64,000 bases of DNA from Pyrenochaeta sp. MPI-SDFR-AT-0127 (taxonomy: Eukaryota; Ascomycota; Dothideomycetes; Pleosporales; Cucurbitariaceae): NCBI GenBank assembly GCA_020747015.1, contig JAGTJM010000044.1:62001-126000 (forward strand), given 5' to 3'. Under the pieces are notes generated by a model that saw only the letters and a program-made list of their open reading frames with translations, did not search any database and was not told the origin of the DNA. Positions within the stretch are counted from its first letter, which is position 1. Every line of letters starts with the position of its first letter. A program made the translations under genes and the position numbers. Positions 22,278-32,830 of the stretch are shown here, piece after piece.

Positions 22278-22858
22278 GTCCCCATCCTTCTCTGAACATG
22301 TTTCTTCCGAATTCTCCTACATGGTGTTGGGCCACCACCTTTTTACAATTTTCGACGTGCAAAAGTAGGGATGATTACGAGCGTGCGATCAGAGCGATCT
22401 GCATACAAGTTTGCATTATGGGCTGCATACATTTGGCGTCAACTTTCGATTTCTCACCACAAATCGGAAAACGCATGCGAGGCGCAACCGGCGTATCCTT
22501 ATCCACCACTGCAACCCGGCGTGGTCAGCGGTTTTTATTTCGACATTCTCCAATTTTAGACATGCACGGCGTTTGCAAAATCACACCTGGTGCAAGAAGA
22601 GGCTACACAGATTCGCAATCTGGCCAGGTATTAACCGGCGTTTTGACATTTTTGCAAGCATACTCATCGAGGAAATGACATGACGAGCGGCTGATGTTGT
22701 ATCAATATTATGGGGGTTCAATTCTTGCTGGGGAGTCTCCAGAGGGTCTGGGGCTGTTGATAGGATGGGCGGATTGTGGTAGATACCAAGCGTCAAGACG
22801 CAACGCTAGAATGAAGCACAGTGTACACAGCACCATGTTGGTCACTTACAAGCACTTG

Positions 22859-22894
22859 CACGTCCACGTCCATGTCCATGCCCTCGTCCACGTC
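22859..22894. repeat. Six-copy degenerate hexamer repeat
   Basis: About six tandem copies of a CRYGTC-type hexamer (CACGTC, CACGTC, CATGTC, CATGCC, CTCGTC, CACGTC) in non-coding DNA. Two core ACGT steps occur per pair of perfect units. Confidence 0.75.
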
Positions 22895-23723
22895 TCCAGT
22901 CCAACTTTTGCAGTGATAATTCAACCATGTACATGGGTCCATTACTCAAAGCGATAAGGAGATGTACAATGCTATTACGCGTCCCCTCTCATGCAACCTT
23001 GGAAGCACTGGGCAAACGGGCAATTCACATTCTACAAACAAGTCGTCACATCCGAGACAAGAGTCATGGGATGCATGCATGGCAGCTTTCTTGCTATCCG
23101 CGCACTCGGTCCACTATTCCAAGACGCTCGCGTGCACAACCAGTGTTTCGCGGCTATTCCAGAGGCCGTTGAGCAACTGGGAACACTCCTGCGCCGGCAA
23201 ATCTCCGCCATAGCTATGTGCTGGGATAACGCATGCTCGCCCAGGTAATTGATAAAGCAGCATTAGGGCACTCCTTGAGCCCAAAAAACAAAAGTCCACG
23301 CAGAGGAGGCAGCGAGCCACTGGGGTAGCGCTGGAATCGGAAGGAGAAATATTAAAAAAAAATGGTCACTGTGGCATATTGCTTTCTTTATTGAGGCATT
23401 AGCGGTGTGTGCACTGTTTGATAGGCGCAATGTTTTGGGCATGTTTCTGCTATGGTAGGAGAGAACGAGGGTTGACATTCCTTCGGACTATGACTGCAGA
23501 TGGTCGTGATGGTGGCCTTGTTGCTTGTTCAAGTCAAACAATCGCGATGGGCTCCACCATTTCCCTTGCGTGCATTCCAACCCCACTGCAGGGCGTTTGC
23601 CCAATACCCTATCTTCAGCTCACAACCGCGTGTTGGTGGCTGCTTTGCGTCTACGTATGGTTGTGCGCGTGCGACAAAATACTATTGTGTTTGTTTGTTC
23701 TGATAGTGATGACGACCGGTCAG

Positions 23724-23741
23724 CCAACCAACCAACCAACC
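23724..23741. repeat. CCAA tetranucleotide repeat
   Basis: Four to five tandem CCAA units in non-coding DNA; a simple microsatellite. Confidence 0.85.
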
Positions 23742-26227
23742 GAGCCGTGGAGCTGGATTGACAGTCGCTGTTTATCAATACTCGGTACCCGTGGAAGATG
23801 TCTGCCATCTTCTAGAACGAATCCTCCCTTCGAGGCGAACCGTTGGTGGTGGCAAAATGCTCATTTGGAACCAAGCGAGCTGTGCTGTGTAACCTTCCTG
23901 TTCAGCGGGAGTCGCCCTCACTCAACAGGGCTTGTGCGGACATTGGTTGCTCGCCCCCGCCCCCTTCTCTCCTATGTTGCGAGTCGAGGGTCTACCGTTG
24001 TTCTGGTGGTATATCTTGTACAACCACAATTCCATGAAATAGGTTGATGAGGTCACATCGCTCGCGCTTGGAGCGGCGCAAGGAGTGATTCTGCGGGTAA
24101 ACTCGTGTCAATACCCGAGCCGGGTTGCTGAGTAGGGGTGTTGCAAGATCTCCATATCTTTTTTTTTCGGGCCATGGTTCAGGGCTGGGAGAGGGATGGG
24201 TTGCCGAACATGTCACGTTTGAGATGGCTCGTTGGGCGAGTAAGTCACGTTTCGAGGTTTGAGGGAGTAGTTCGTCATGTGATGTATATACCGTGGTTGT
24301 ATAACGGGGGACTATGGTTACGACTAGCACAAGGCCCATATGGGATGGTCCATGTACAAAAGTTGGAAGTAGTAGCGAGGCTGCGGGATTCGTGTGCTGC
24401 TATTGCTCTCGACTTCCGGTTTCAGCTTTCGCTCCACCACAATGAGCCGATTGACCCCAGATACTTTGCCGTGAGAACCGGAAGCATGGGAATAAGGGAT
24501 AGCGGCTTGGACTGAGCGTGTTCAAAGTGGCCACCACGTCTACCCCCCTCCTTCCTCAAGCAGAGACGCAAACGCACAGCCTCCCGGCGATGCATTGCAT
24601 CCGTCGGCCGCATCGCCCAATAACCCTACCCCGCTAAGACTCCGCTGCGTCCGACAAGTCAAGTCCAATTCGCCCAAAGCATCTGGCAGGTCACTCAATG
24701 CAGATTTCCAAGCAACACCAAGTGCGCTGGACAAGCTGGCAAGTCCCGCCGCCCGATGCTTGAACGGGGTGGAGCCGTAAGAGGCATTTGTGATTGGCCG
24801 GAAGCTGGCGGAGGCTTCACCTGTCATGCCATCTGCTGCACCTTGTGAGCACTCCTATAGCCATCGTGGCTTAGAGTGAAGCGATAACACATGGCATCAT
24901 GAGGACAGAACAAGACAGAAAGGGCCGACGATTGGTGTTTGGCCCGCGAACCACCGAGCTGCCAATGTGCACAAGGGCAATCATGGTGTTTTTTTGTGCA
25001 AAGAGAAGAAAATGAAGACGCTGGGTGAAGGTGTACAGTGTGCGTGGCAAAACTTCTCGAAGCATTCCAGAAATTCCAACGACAAGCCACGGCAGCCTCG
25101 TGACGTCGCGAATCGTTAATCCCTCTGGCGAAGGGGGTGTGGGGGAGGGTCGATCTCATCTCACACACGTTATCCCCGACGGCTACCCTAATTCTTTCGA
25201 CTGGGAGAGGAGGGGGGAGGGGACACCAGACGCTTCGCTGATCTCGAAGCACCCCTCTTTTTTTTTGTTCACGAAAATGCTCCGAGTCTCAGCTTCCATG
25301 CCATACATGCAAGTTCCCAAACTCTCTCTCGTAGCATGACTGGTCCAGGCCTGCGCCTTAACCCCGCCCTTCCTCCAAGCCCTCATCTGCATGCGCGACA
25401 AGTTGTCGTTATCCCCAATGCTCGCACCCAATCCCTAAGCTTGAGGCCGCCGCCCAGGTCACGTCTAGACATGGCCCTAATCCAGTAACGACGCTGCGTT
25501 CCCCTTCCCCGCCCTGTTCCTCTGCATTAGCTCAACTCTGCTTTGGCAGCACACTTCCGCTAGCTTTTGCCAGCAAAAGCAGCGTCATGATCGGCACATT
25601 GCTCTTCCGCGTCAGGATGTCCGCTGTCAGCTTTCTTTGGAGCAAAAGCAGCGTATTTTCGATCTGCAAGGTGATCTAAGACACTAGGAGAGTAACTGCC
25701 GCTAGTGTAGAGATGATCCCTCTGTTGCTGCTGATCAGCAAGGCTGGGATCGGTGAATTGGGAAGCACTTGGGAAATGATGAGCTGTCGCGTGTGAGACG
25801 CATTGTAAGATTGCCACTATATGAATAGGTCGGAGAATATCCTCATGACTTGGAGGAATATATTGCCTCCTGGCTAAGCACACGCAGAGCAGTCCGTTGC
25901 GACAAACCCTTGTAACCGCACCGTCATCAGCTGAGGCAAACACTTATTTGTGCTGATGGCCGCTCGATGATTTGGCAGCACTGATTAATCGGCGTAGCGC
26001 CATTCCGCGGCCACTGTACCCGTGTGTCCAACAAGCTCTCCCGCCCGTCTTGCCCAGAAATCAACGCTTACCTGAGCAGCCCGTCAGGAATGGCTGTAAC
26101 TTATACCAACGCCAAGAGCACACCCAACTTCAAACTCGTCTTCGTCTGCTGTGACCCAGCGCAGCGGGACGCCAAACCGCTAACCTAACTAACGTTTGTT
26201 CGATCCGACTGGGTGCAGGCTCGGCAT

Positions 26228-26250
26228 CTTCATCATCCTCATCATCATTA
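26228..26250. repeat. CAT trinucleotide repeat
   Basis: An imperfect run of TCATCATCCTCATCATCAT in non-coding sequence. Confidence 0.8.
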
Positions 26251-27279
26251 ATCTACATCAATATACACCCCTGCCCACGTTACCAGGTAAACACGGCAGT
26301 TATTCATCTATCCCGCGTTGTTGGGGCGTCACCGCACGCGCAAAGTCCGATTCACAATGCGAGTCAGACGGCCCACGGCTAACTACAACGCTGGCTAATA
26401 AAGCCACAATGAGGAAACGCCATGTTTTGATATGCATCCTACCACTTTGGGAAGGTGGCCATATAGTGTTTTCGAGGCGCACATTTCAGTTTGGCTGGAC
26501 TCGTCCAAGATCGAAATTGTGCTTGAATGACTAGTGCTATCGGTCCGTGGCATAGAGATCGTGAGATGATGCCATCGTAGCCTGGTCATGGCCCATTCGT
26601 GTTTTGAGGTGATTGTCGAGATAACGGATATAGCGCCAAGTGCGACTACACCGGAGGAATTCTGAACTACTGTCTCTTATCATAAGAGACTGTCATAAGT
26701 AGGGGTTGGCTGGTCATAGTCACAATGACAGGCGGGGTGTTCCTCCATTACGCAGTCTTCAATTGGTGTTTTGTGCAGCTCGTGCAAGATCTCAGATTGG
26801 ACTCGCCATATCCAAAGTATACTGGAACCTGGGTTGATGAAGACTGTAAAAGGTTGAGATCAGCGACGCGTCTGTACTGCATGCTGTTCACATATAGCCG
26901 TATGCGAAGTGTTCAGGTCCTGGACATTTGGTCCGCCATGGCGACTCGGTACATGCTCGTTCCGCATCTATGGTACATTAATAGCTGACCCGGCTATTGT
27001 ACCTGGCTGGCACGCGAGCCAAAATACGAAGATGCCCGATTCTCGACCGGTCATGTGTACGATGAGGCGTAGTAGTACCGGTAGGTAGATTGGGGTGGTG
27101 GGATGAAGGCCGTGCCATCCATGGAGAGTAGGCAGTTGGTGAGAATGTTTCTGGAGAATGGATTCGTGGATTCATGATTGTAGCCTTTGCTTAGGATGGT
27201 AAAGCAGCGTGCCTGCAGGAAGATAGAAGGAATCATCCGTGCCGTTGGAGGTGTTGGTATGCTACAAATTGAGTATGCA

Positions 27280-28389
27280 TCATAGAAAGGTGGTTCCTGC
27301 TATTGGGCTAGTCCACTTCCCTTTTCTCGCAGCCTTCATTTCCGCATACAGGGCCGGATTAATACCTTTCTTTCTACACTTCTTGATTTCTGCCTCTGTC
27401 AGACCACTGGTGTTGAAGCTACTGGCGCTCCACTCGCTGCTAGAACCAGATTGACTTCGTTCCCGGCCAAAGATGCCCGAGATAGGAGGGCGTTCTGGCG
27501 GCAGAGATGTACTTGAGCTTGACAAGCCGGATCGATGTGAGGTTCGATCGAACGAAACAGTCCGCTCTATAATCAGCTGAGTAGGCATTGGAGGTGGTTC
27601 TTCTGTCATGCGAGGCATCATCTTCCGGAATAGTGATTTAGGAGAATGATGCTCGAGGCTTCTGTGTTCCATGCGTGTCAATGGCGGAGTTGGCGATTGC
27701 CCTGAGCTTCCGCTTGATGAGTTCGTTGAAAGAGGCTTCGAGCTTGGGCTGATGGGGGTTGGTGCGATAGATGGGTCGTCTTCTGGAATGAGATGGAATG
27801 GGTTAGATGTTATATTGGTAAGTGTGGGTGTGGTTAGTTGATCATCTTCCAAAGTGAAGTACTCTGGGGGCGGTGCTTCAGCTTCTGGCGGATCTAGATA
27901 CACCTCACTTGGTGCTACAGATGTTGCTGTATCTACAGACTCTATAGTCTCAAGGGAGGGCTGTCGGCGCGACGAGAGAGGAAACTTTGAGTTATTCTTA
28001 TAAGAAGCGAGTCCGTGTGGCCGTCGGCGACAACTTGGCGGAGCTACAAGACTTGGTCCAGAACTCGATGATGGAACGATTTGAAACTGCTCCCTGAAGG
28101 GGTGAGAGAACCTGTGACGACGATCTGGTGTTTTGCCCAGGTGGGCAGAACGAGCTTGAAGCGAGCTGATGCTCGATGAGGCAGCTCCACGGGGCCTAGA
28201 CTGCATTGACTGGCTGCTGTCTAATAATGAAGCTGAGCGACTTCGCGATACGGGAGGTGGGGCTGCTTCGTTGGGCTTTTGGTCACAATCGTCGCACTGG
28301 TGCTGGTGTTGATTTCCGCGCCTTTGTGCCTCGAGTGCAGCTCGGGGCGAACGGCGAATTGCCGGAGGAACTGCATCATCACTGTCCAT
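27280..28389 (-). CDS. Disordered protein with conserved C-terminal tail
   Basis: A single-exon gene of 369 residues starting at the ATG at 28389. Nearly the whole protein is low in hydrophobics and rich in Ser, Pro, Arg and Gln, with many SP and RSxS sites, so it is probably disordered and phosphorylated. The last 40 residues are different: EAEIKKCRKKGINPALYAEM then KAARKGKWTSPIAGTTFL. I have seen this motif (Glu-Ile-Lys/Glu-Arg-Cys-Lys-Arg-Arg-Gly-Ile-Asn-Pro-Ala-Leu-Tyr) at the C terminus of other uncharacterised filamentous-fungal proteins, so the tail is likely the functional part. A short MPRMTEEPPPMPTQL stretch lies around residue 260. The role is unknown. It is divergent from the Sog2-type gene across about 800 bp. 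Confidence 0.78.
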   Translation of the reverse strand: MDSDDAVPPAIRRSPRAALEAQRRGNQHQHQCDDCDQKPNEAAPPPVSRSRSASLLDSSQSMQSRPRGAASSSISSLQARSAHLGKTPDRRHRFSHPFREQFQIVPSSSSGPSLVAPPSCRRRPHGLASYKNNSKFPLSSRRQPSLETIESVDTATSVAPSEVYLDPPEAEAPPPEYFTLEDDQLTTPTLTNITSNPFHLIPEDDPSIAPTPISPSSKPLSTNSSSGSSGQSPTPPLTRMEHRSLEHHSPKSLFRKMMPRMTEEPPPMPTQLIIERTVSFDRTSHRSGLSSSSTSLPPERPPISGIFGRERSQSGSSSEWSASSFNTSGLTEAEIKKCRKKGINPALYAEMKAARKGKWTSPIAGTTFL

Positions 28390-29186
28390 TCTAGCTATCG
28401 CGTAGAGGTTAAAGGAGTGTCAGTGTTTCCCAACGCTGCAACTTTGAAAAGTCTCGAGGTTCACGTCTCATGTAGGGGCTCAACATCCGACAATGATGAC
28501 GCAGCTGGCCTGCCAAAGCTGCCATAGCGCCCGCTCCGCCTTAGCGTCAGGTCGGTTGACATTGCCGTGCCTGCATAAGCCGTTGACAAAGGTACTTGGT
28601 GTTCTCACGAAGGCAAGAGAGGAATCATGCGCTTCTGGGGGTTTCTACAAATCTCTACAAGACGTCTACTGCACCCTCGCTTGCGAGCAGGCTGTACTGT
28701 CGGCTGTATTCTTTTGGGACAGCCATGGAACAATATTTGGGCAGGAGTGGTTTCCGGGGGGCTGGTATTCGTCCATGGCTCGGGTGGCTTTTGGCTGGTC
28801 TACCGTTGGAAGCTTATTGCCAACGCTTCTCCACCACACCGCGTGTGCGTGTGTGACGCCGCGAGCAAGCGGTACGGGCTTCTCCGCGGTGCCTTGCAGC
28901 ATCGAAGCAGCTCTCGCGCTCGAGGGCGTTTCGGGAGGCTGTGACGTGTCAGAAGATATTCCGTGACATGGATTCAGGCTGATGGTGTTTCCGAGCTGGA
29001 GTGTTTCGCGCGGATGGGCTCTGCGGGACCTGACAGGTTGGCACTAAACAGGCTAGTGGGCGGCCAGGATCACGGCCGACGACTGCTCCTTACTTCATCG
29101 TCGCTGTCCTCTACCCGCAGGCTCAGCAGCATGTCTGCGACCCTCCAAGCCGCCGCATCGCCAGGCCCCCTCCGTGCCCGCTCGCA
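28390..29186. promoter_or_regulatory. Divergent promoter region
   Basis: A 797-bp spacer between divergent start codons. A frame of about 150 codons on the plus strand (28493-28966) lacks motifs and overlaps others, so I read it as chance. The 90 bp before 29187 are C-rich and probably the leader of the Sog2-type gene. Confidence 0.45.
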
Positions 29187-32133
29187 ATGAGCAACGACGC
29201 GCCGACGCCCATCTCGGACGACGAGGTGGTGGCTCTCGCAAAGGCCGCCTTTGAGCACTCCCGCCAGGACATCACCCACCGCACCGCCTCGGACACGGCG
29301 CCGCGCGAGTTGCAGCAGCAGCCCGGCATCACCATTGACCTCGGCCACAAGAACATTGCCCGCCTGCCCGACGAAGTCATTGATGTCATCCGCGCAGAGA
29401 TCGAAAGGTCCGCCCACACAGAGCTGATGGCCCTCCCCTCGTTCGCCCTGGGGGGTTTGCACCAGACACTGACATATCTAGACTCGCCCTGTCCCACAAC
29501 CTCCTCTCGACTCTCCCGCTGCGACTGATAGAATGCAAGCGCCTACGCTACCTCAATGTGCGCTACAATGCCATGCGCGAGATCCCCGATGCCGTCCGTG
29601 CCCCCGTCCTGCAGTACGACTTGTGACCGGAGTGCTAACAAACCCCCCAGATCCTCGAGATGACGTCGCTGGAGATTCTCGACGTTAGTAGGAACAAGAT
29701 CAGATCAATCCCAACCAAAATCGCCAATCTGACCTCCCTGAAAGTGCTGGCAATTGCAAAGAATAAAATCGAAGAACTCCCCGTTTGCCTGGGCGAAATC
29801 AACAGCCTGCAAGTCCTGAAGCTCGATGGCAACCAACTGATCTTTCCACCGCCAGAGGTCTGCACAATAAAGGACAATGCCCCTTCACCGGCGAATGAGA
29901 ATGAGCGAGATGCCGTCATTGCTACGCAGGTCAAACGGTTTATGCGACAACATGCCAACAAGGAACGTCAACGTGTCGAGCTGGAGCGATTGCGAGTCGA
30001 GTCTTCCAGTGACGAGAGCTGGACAGAAAGCAACCCGGAAACGCCCCGCCCTTCGAAACGAGCCAACGGAGGACGGTTTCCCGTAAGACCCAGTCTAGGC
30101 AATATAGAGGGGTTTTCTGACGGCAAGGCCGACTCACCTGGATTGCCTCCCCCACCCATCCCAACCCGTTCCCACTTCCGCGTTGCATCTTCGACAAGCA
30201 ACGGCGGGGCTCCCAAGCGGCCTCCAATTTCTCCACTACTGTTGACGAATGGGAACAATGAGCGAAACCGAAGCCAAAGCGAGGGCGCAGGGCCTTCCAC
30301 TCATCGTCAGAAGCGTATGGGCATCTATACTAATAAGGCCTCCGAGCTTGGGTCGGTAGATGAGTTGCGGAGAACAAGTCACTTCCGTGGCTTCAGTCAA
30401 GGCATTGTAGTTCCTGCTAATTCTGTCGCCAATGGCTTGTCGGGGCCTGCAACTGCTGTTGGCTATGGAGACACTGGCACTGTCAGATCCCTTGCCAATC
30501 GACCATTGTCTGATGTGCGTGAACATAGGCGTGGATCTCGTGCGCCCGACATTGTCGTCGAAGCTGCAAAGAACTTTCTCTATGCTGTGTCTCAGCTCCA
30601 TGACTGTGTCTCACACATGGTTCGTTCCATCAAACTGACTGCGAGAACAAAAGAAAGCCTCCGTCGAAAGGAAGACTTCTATCGTCGTTATTCGACGACT
30701 TATCTCAACATCCGAGCTCTGAACGAAGTCCTTCATAAATTCGACAGACTGGTTGAAGAGGACGAGGAAGACGCGCAGAAACTTTCCAAAAGTGTGTACA
30801 TGTATGCACTGAGATGTCTTGACTCGTTTATGTCGATCAGTCTCTCAATCGCGGAGAATCGCACCGAGATAACACAAAATGCGAACGCACACATCATGCG
30901 GACATTTCTGTTTCTCCAGCAAGGAAGCTTGATTGAGATGAGAAATGCTTGTTCTGTTCTGGGCGCGCAATTCAAGGACACCTCGACAAGCTCGCGCCGA
31001 CCCAGCGGTGCCGACACAGTGGCTACATTACGTGCAAGACCATTGAGGGTTCGCCGATTGCAGGCATCACCGCCGCAGCGGAACGGGTACCAGGTGCCTC
31101 CGGCGGTGATCCTACACAGCAACGATAACAGCAGATCAAATACCCTAATGAGCATTAGTGCCGCCACTCCTCGTTCCGGAGACTCATTCTCGACAATTGC
31201 ACCTTCCATGTCTCGATCCAGCACGCTCAATAGTAGTTTTGACGAAGCAGACGAAGATGCTCTGTTTGACAGGGTCTACCAAAAACTTCGAAGCGCATCC
31301 GACAGCTGCAGAACGTCCATTCCGCAAATCACGCGCCTGATGCGGGAGCAGTTTGAACTTTTGAGACGGGATCTAGACTCTGAGCATCCCCGAATCAAAG
31401 CACTAGCAGGCCTCATTGATAAGAGCAACGAGGTTCAACAAATGACGATTCCCCTCGCCAGCCGCCTATCACAGATGCAGCTAAAAGACAGCTATACGCG
31501 AAGCCAGCCTGAGTTCTGGCAGCAATGTATGGGTTTCATCAAGGTTTGTTTCACCCATGTCGAACGTTTCGAGAACGGCGCACTGACTCACTCATGTTTT
31601 AGGCATGGCAGGAACTCGCCGTTGCGTACACACAGCAAGGAAAGGACCACAAATTATTGAGTAGTGATGTCAAGCAGCTCATGAGGCCGTTGCACAAGAC
31701 GGTTAAGGAAGCCAGTCTCGCCATCAACGACTCGCCTTGGTCACATCTGACGAGTAACAATTTCGGTCTTATGGGTCCGCCTAGCTTGTCTTCTTTCACT
31801 TCACGAACCCAGCCACCCAAGTATCTCAACAAACCGCCTGCCATGACGATGGTTTCGGGTGGTGGACCTTCGTTCCCTGGGCCGATCAATACGTCCATAC
31901 CGGCCATGGCATCAGCGTTCTCCGCGCAGCCGTATTCTACTACCAGTCTCAGCTCCCAGGGCTCAGGTGGCTACGGCACGCCTGTGCCAGCAACACCACT
32001 GAGCGCCGCTCTAGGTGCAGCAGCGCAGGCTACGATTCCAAACACACCAAGAATGCCGTCGCAGTCTTCCAATACACTCAACGTCTTCGAGCGAGCTGAT
32101 CGACTGCTCAGCCAAACAAGTCGGCGTGTTTGA
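29187..32133 (+). CDS. SOG2: Sog2-type leucine-rich repeat protein (RAM network)
   Basis: Four exons, join(29187..29407, 29482..29593, 29651..31543, 31603..32133), 918 residues. Sog2 is the leucine-rich component of the RAM/MOR network that supports the NDR kinase Cbk1 (Cot1) in polarised growth and cell separation. About five leucine-rich repeats of 22-23 residues run from about 49 to 170 (IDLGHKNIARLPDEV, LNVRYNAMREIPDA, LEILDVSRNKIRSIP, LKVLAIAKNKIEELP, LQVLKLDGNQL). A disordered Ser/Arg-rich linker follows, then the SOG2 domain from about residue 405 (FLYAVSQLHDCVSHMVRSIK) through the C-terminal half. The first two introns lie inside the repeats and splice precisely into the repeat consensus. 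The first donor, GTCCGC, is weak, but no alternative keeps the repeat. The gene is large and intact. Confidence 0.9.
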
Positions 32134-32830
32134 CTTCCAATTCGCCAAGATGGCGACTCAAAGCATGCCTTGAGATGGTGGTCAACTGACACCCCGCGAT
32201 TGGTGTACTAAATGTACTTACCTCTCTGCATACTTTTATTTTCAGTTTTTGTCCTGTTTTAATGTCTACATCGATCATTTAGCGTCGGCGCTGTCCGGGT
32301 TCCACTCCTTCTTCGTTTTTGCACTAATGAACGCGCATCTTGGGCTGCATATCAGACGTGGTGTTTTATGGGGTTTGAATTTTTGATTCTGTTAAGATGT
32401 ACTATAGCATATTGGCTCTTCCTGTTGAGCATTGTGCAATAGATGGACGGATGAATGTAAAGCATGACATGTCGAGTATGTATATTTCATTGGCTGGCAA
32501 GATGATCAGATATTGGAACTGTATTGAAACTTAAAAATGCATTTTACTTATAAAGCTTGCACCCACGCAACATTGCGTCTCTCATTTTCTTACATTGTCA
32601 CCATTGCGGACGACGAGACCAAATTCCATAATGTACGAAACCAAGGAGCCAGTAATCTTCGGGACAGGTTAATGGTTTAAAAAAAAAGGGGTTGGTTTGC
32701 ATTGAAACTCAAAAATCGATACTCAACGCCTTGGAACCATATCTAGTGTCCCTTTCCAAGCCTACTCACACAACAAGGTCCAGTTTTAAAACCCAATGTA
32801 CAAAACCTGATACAACCAACCGATACAATC
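32134..32830. other. Convergent 3' flanks
   Basis: A 697-bp, slightly AT-richer spacer between the ends of the convergent Sog2-type and DUF3712 genes, containing a run of nine A near 32681. It should hold both 3' UTRs. No gene is seen. Confidence 0.5.

Larger units (their letters stand above)
22278..27279. other. Five-kilobase gene-free stretch
   Basis: No exon chain or known protein motif could be supported. It contains short tandem repeats (22859, 23724, 26228), GA/GGGGAGG-rich DNA near 25200 and a poly-T run near 25259. One minus-strand frame (25560-25943, up to 127 codons) ends in a codon-like stretch with two near-identical 14-nt segments encoding AAFA, but it has no supported function. 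Base composition is balanced, so this is not an AT-rich RIP island. The left end is the 3' UTR of the RGS gene; the right end is the 3' flank of the gene at 27280. It may hold a non-coding transcript or regulatory DNA. Confidence 0.45.

Noticed and set aside
28493..28966. 157-codon frame in the divergent promoter region
   Set aside because: It has no recognisable motif, overlaps other similar-sized frames and sits between two start codons.
31544..31660. Alternative C terminus of the Sog2-type protein at 31660
   Set aside because: It is intron read-through; removing 31544-31602 continues the SOG2 domain to 32133.
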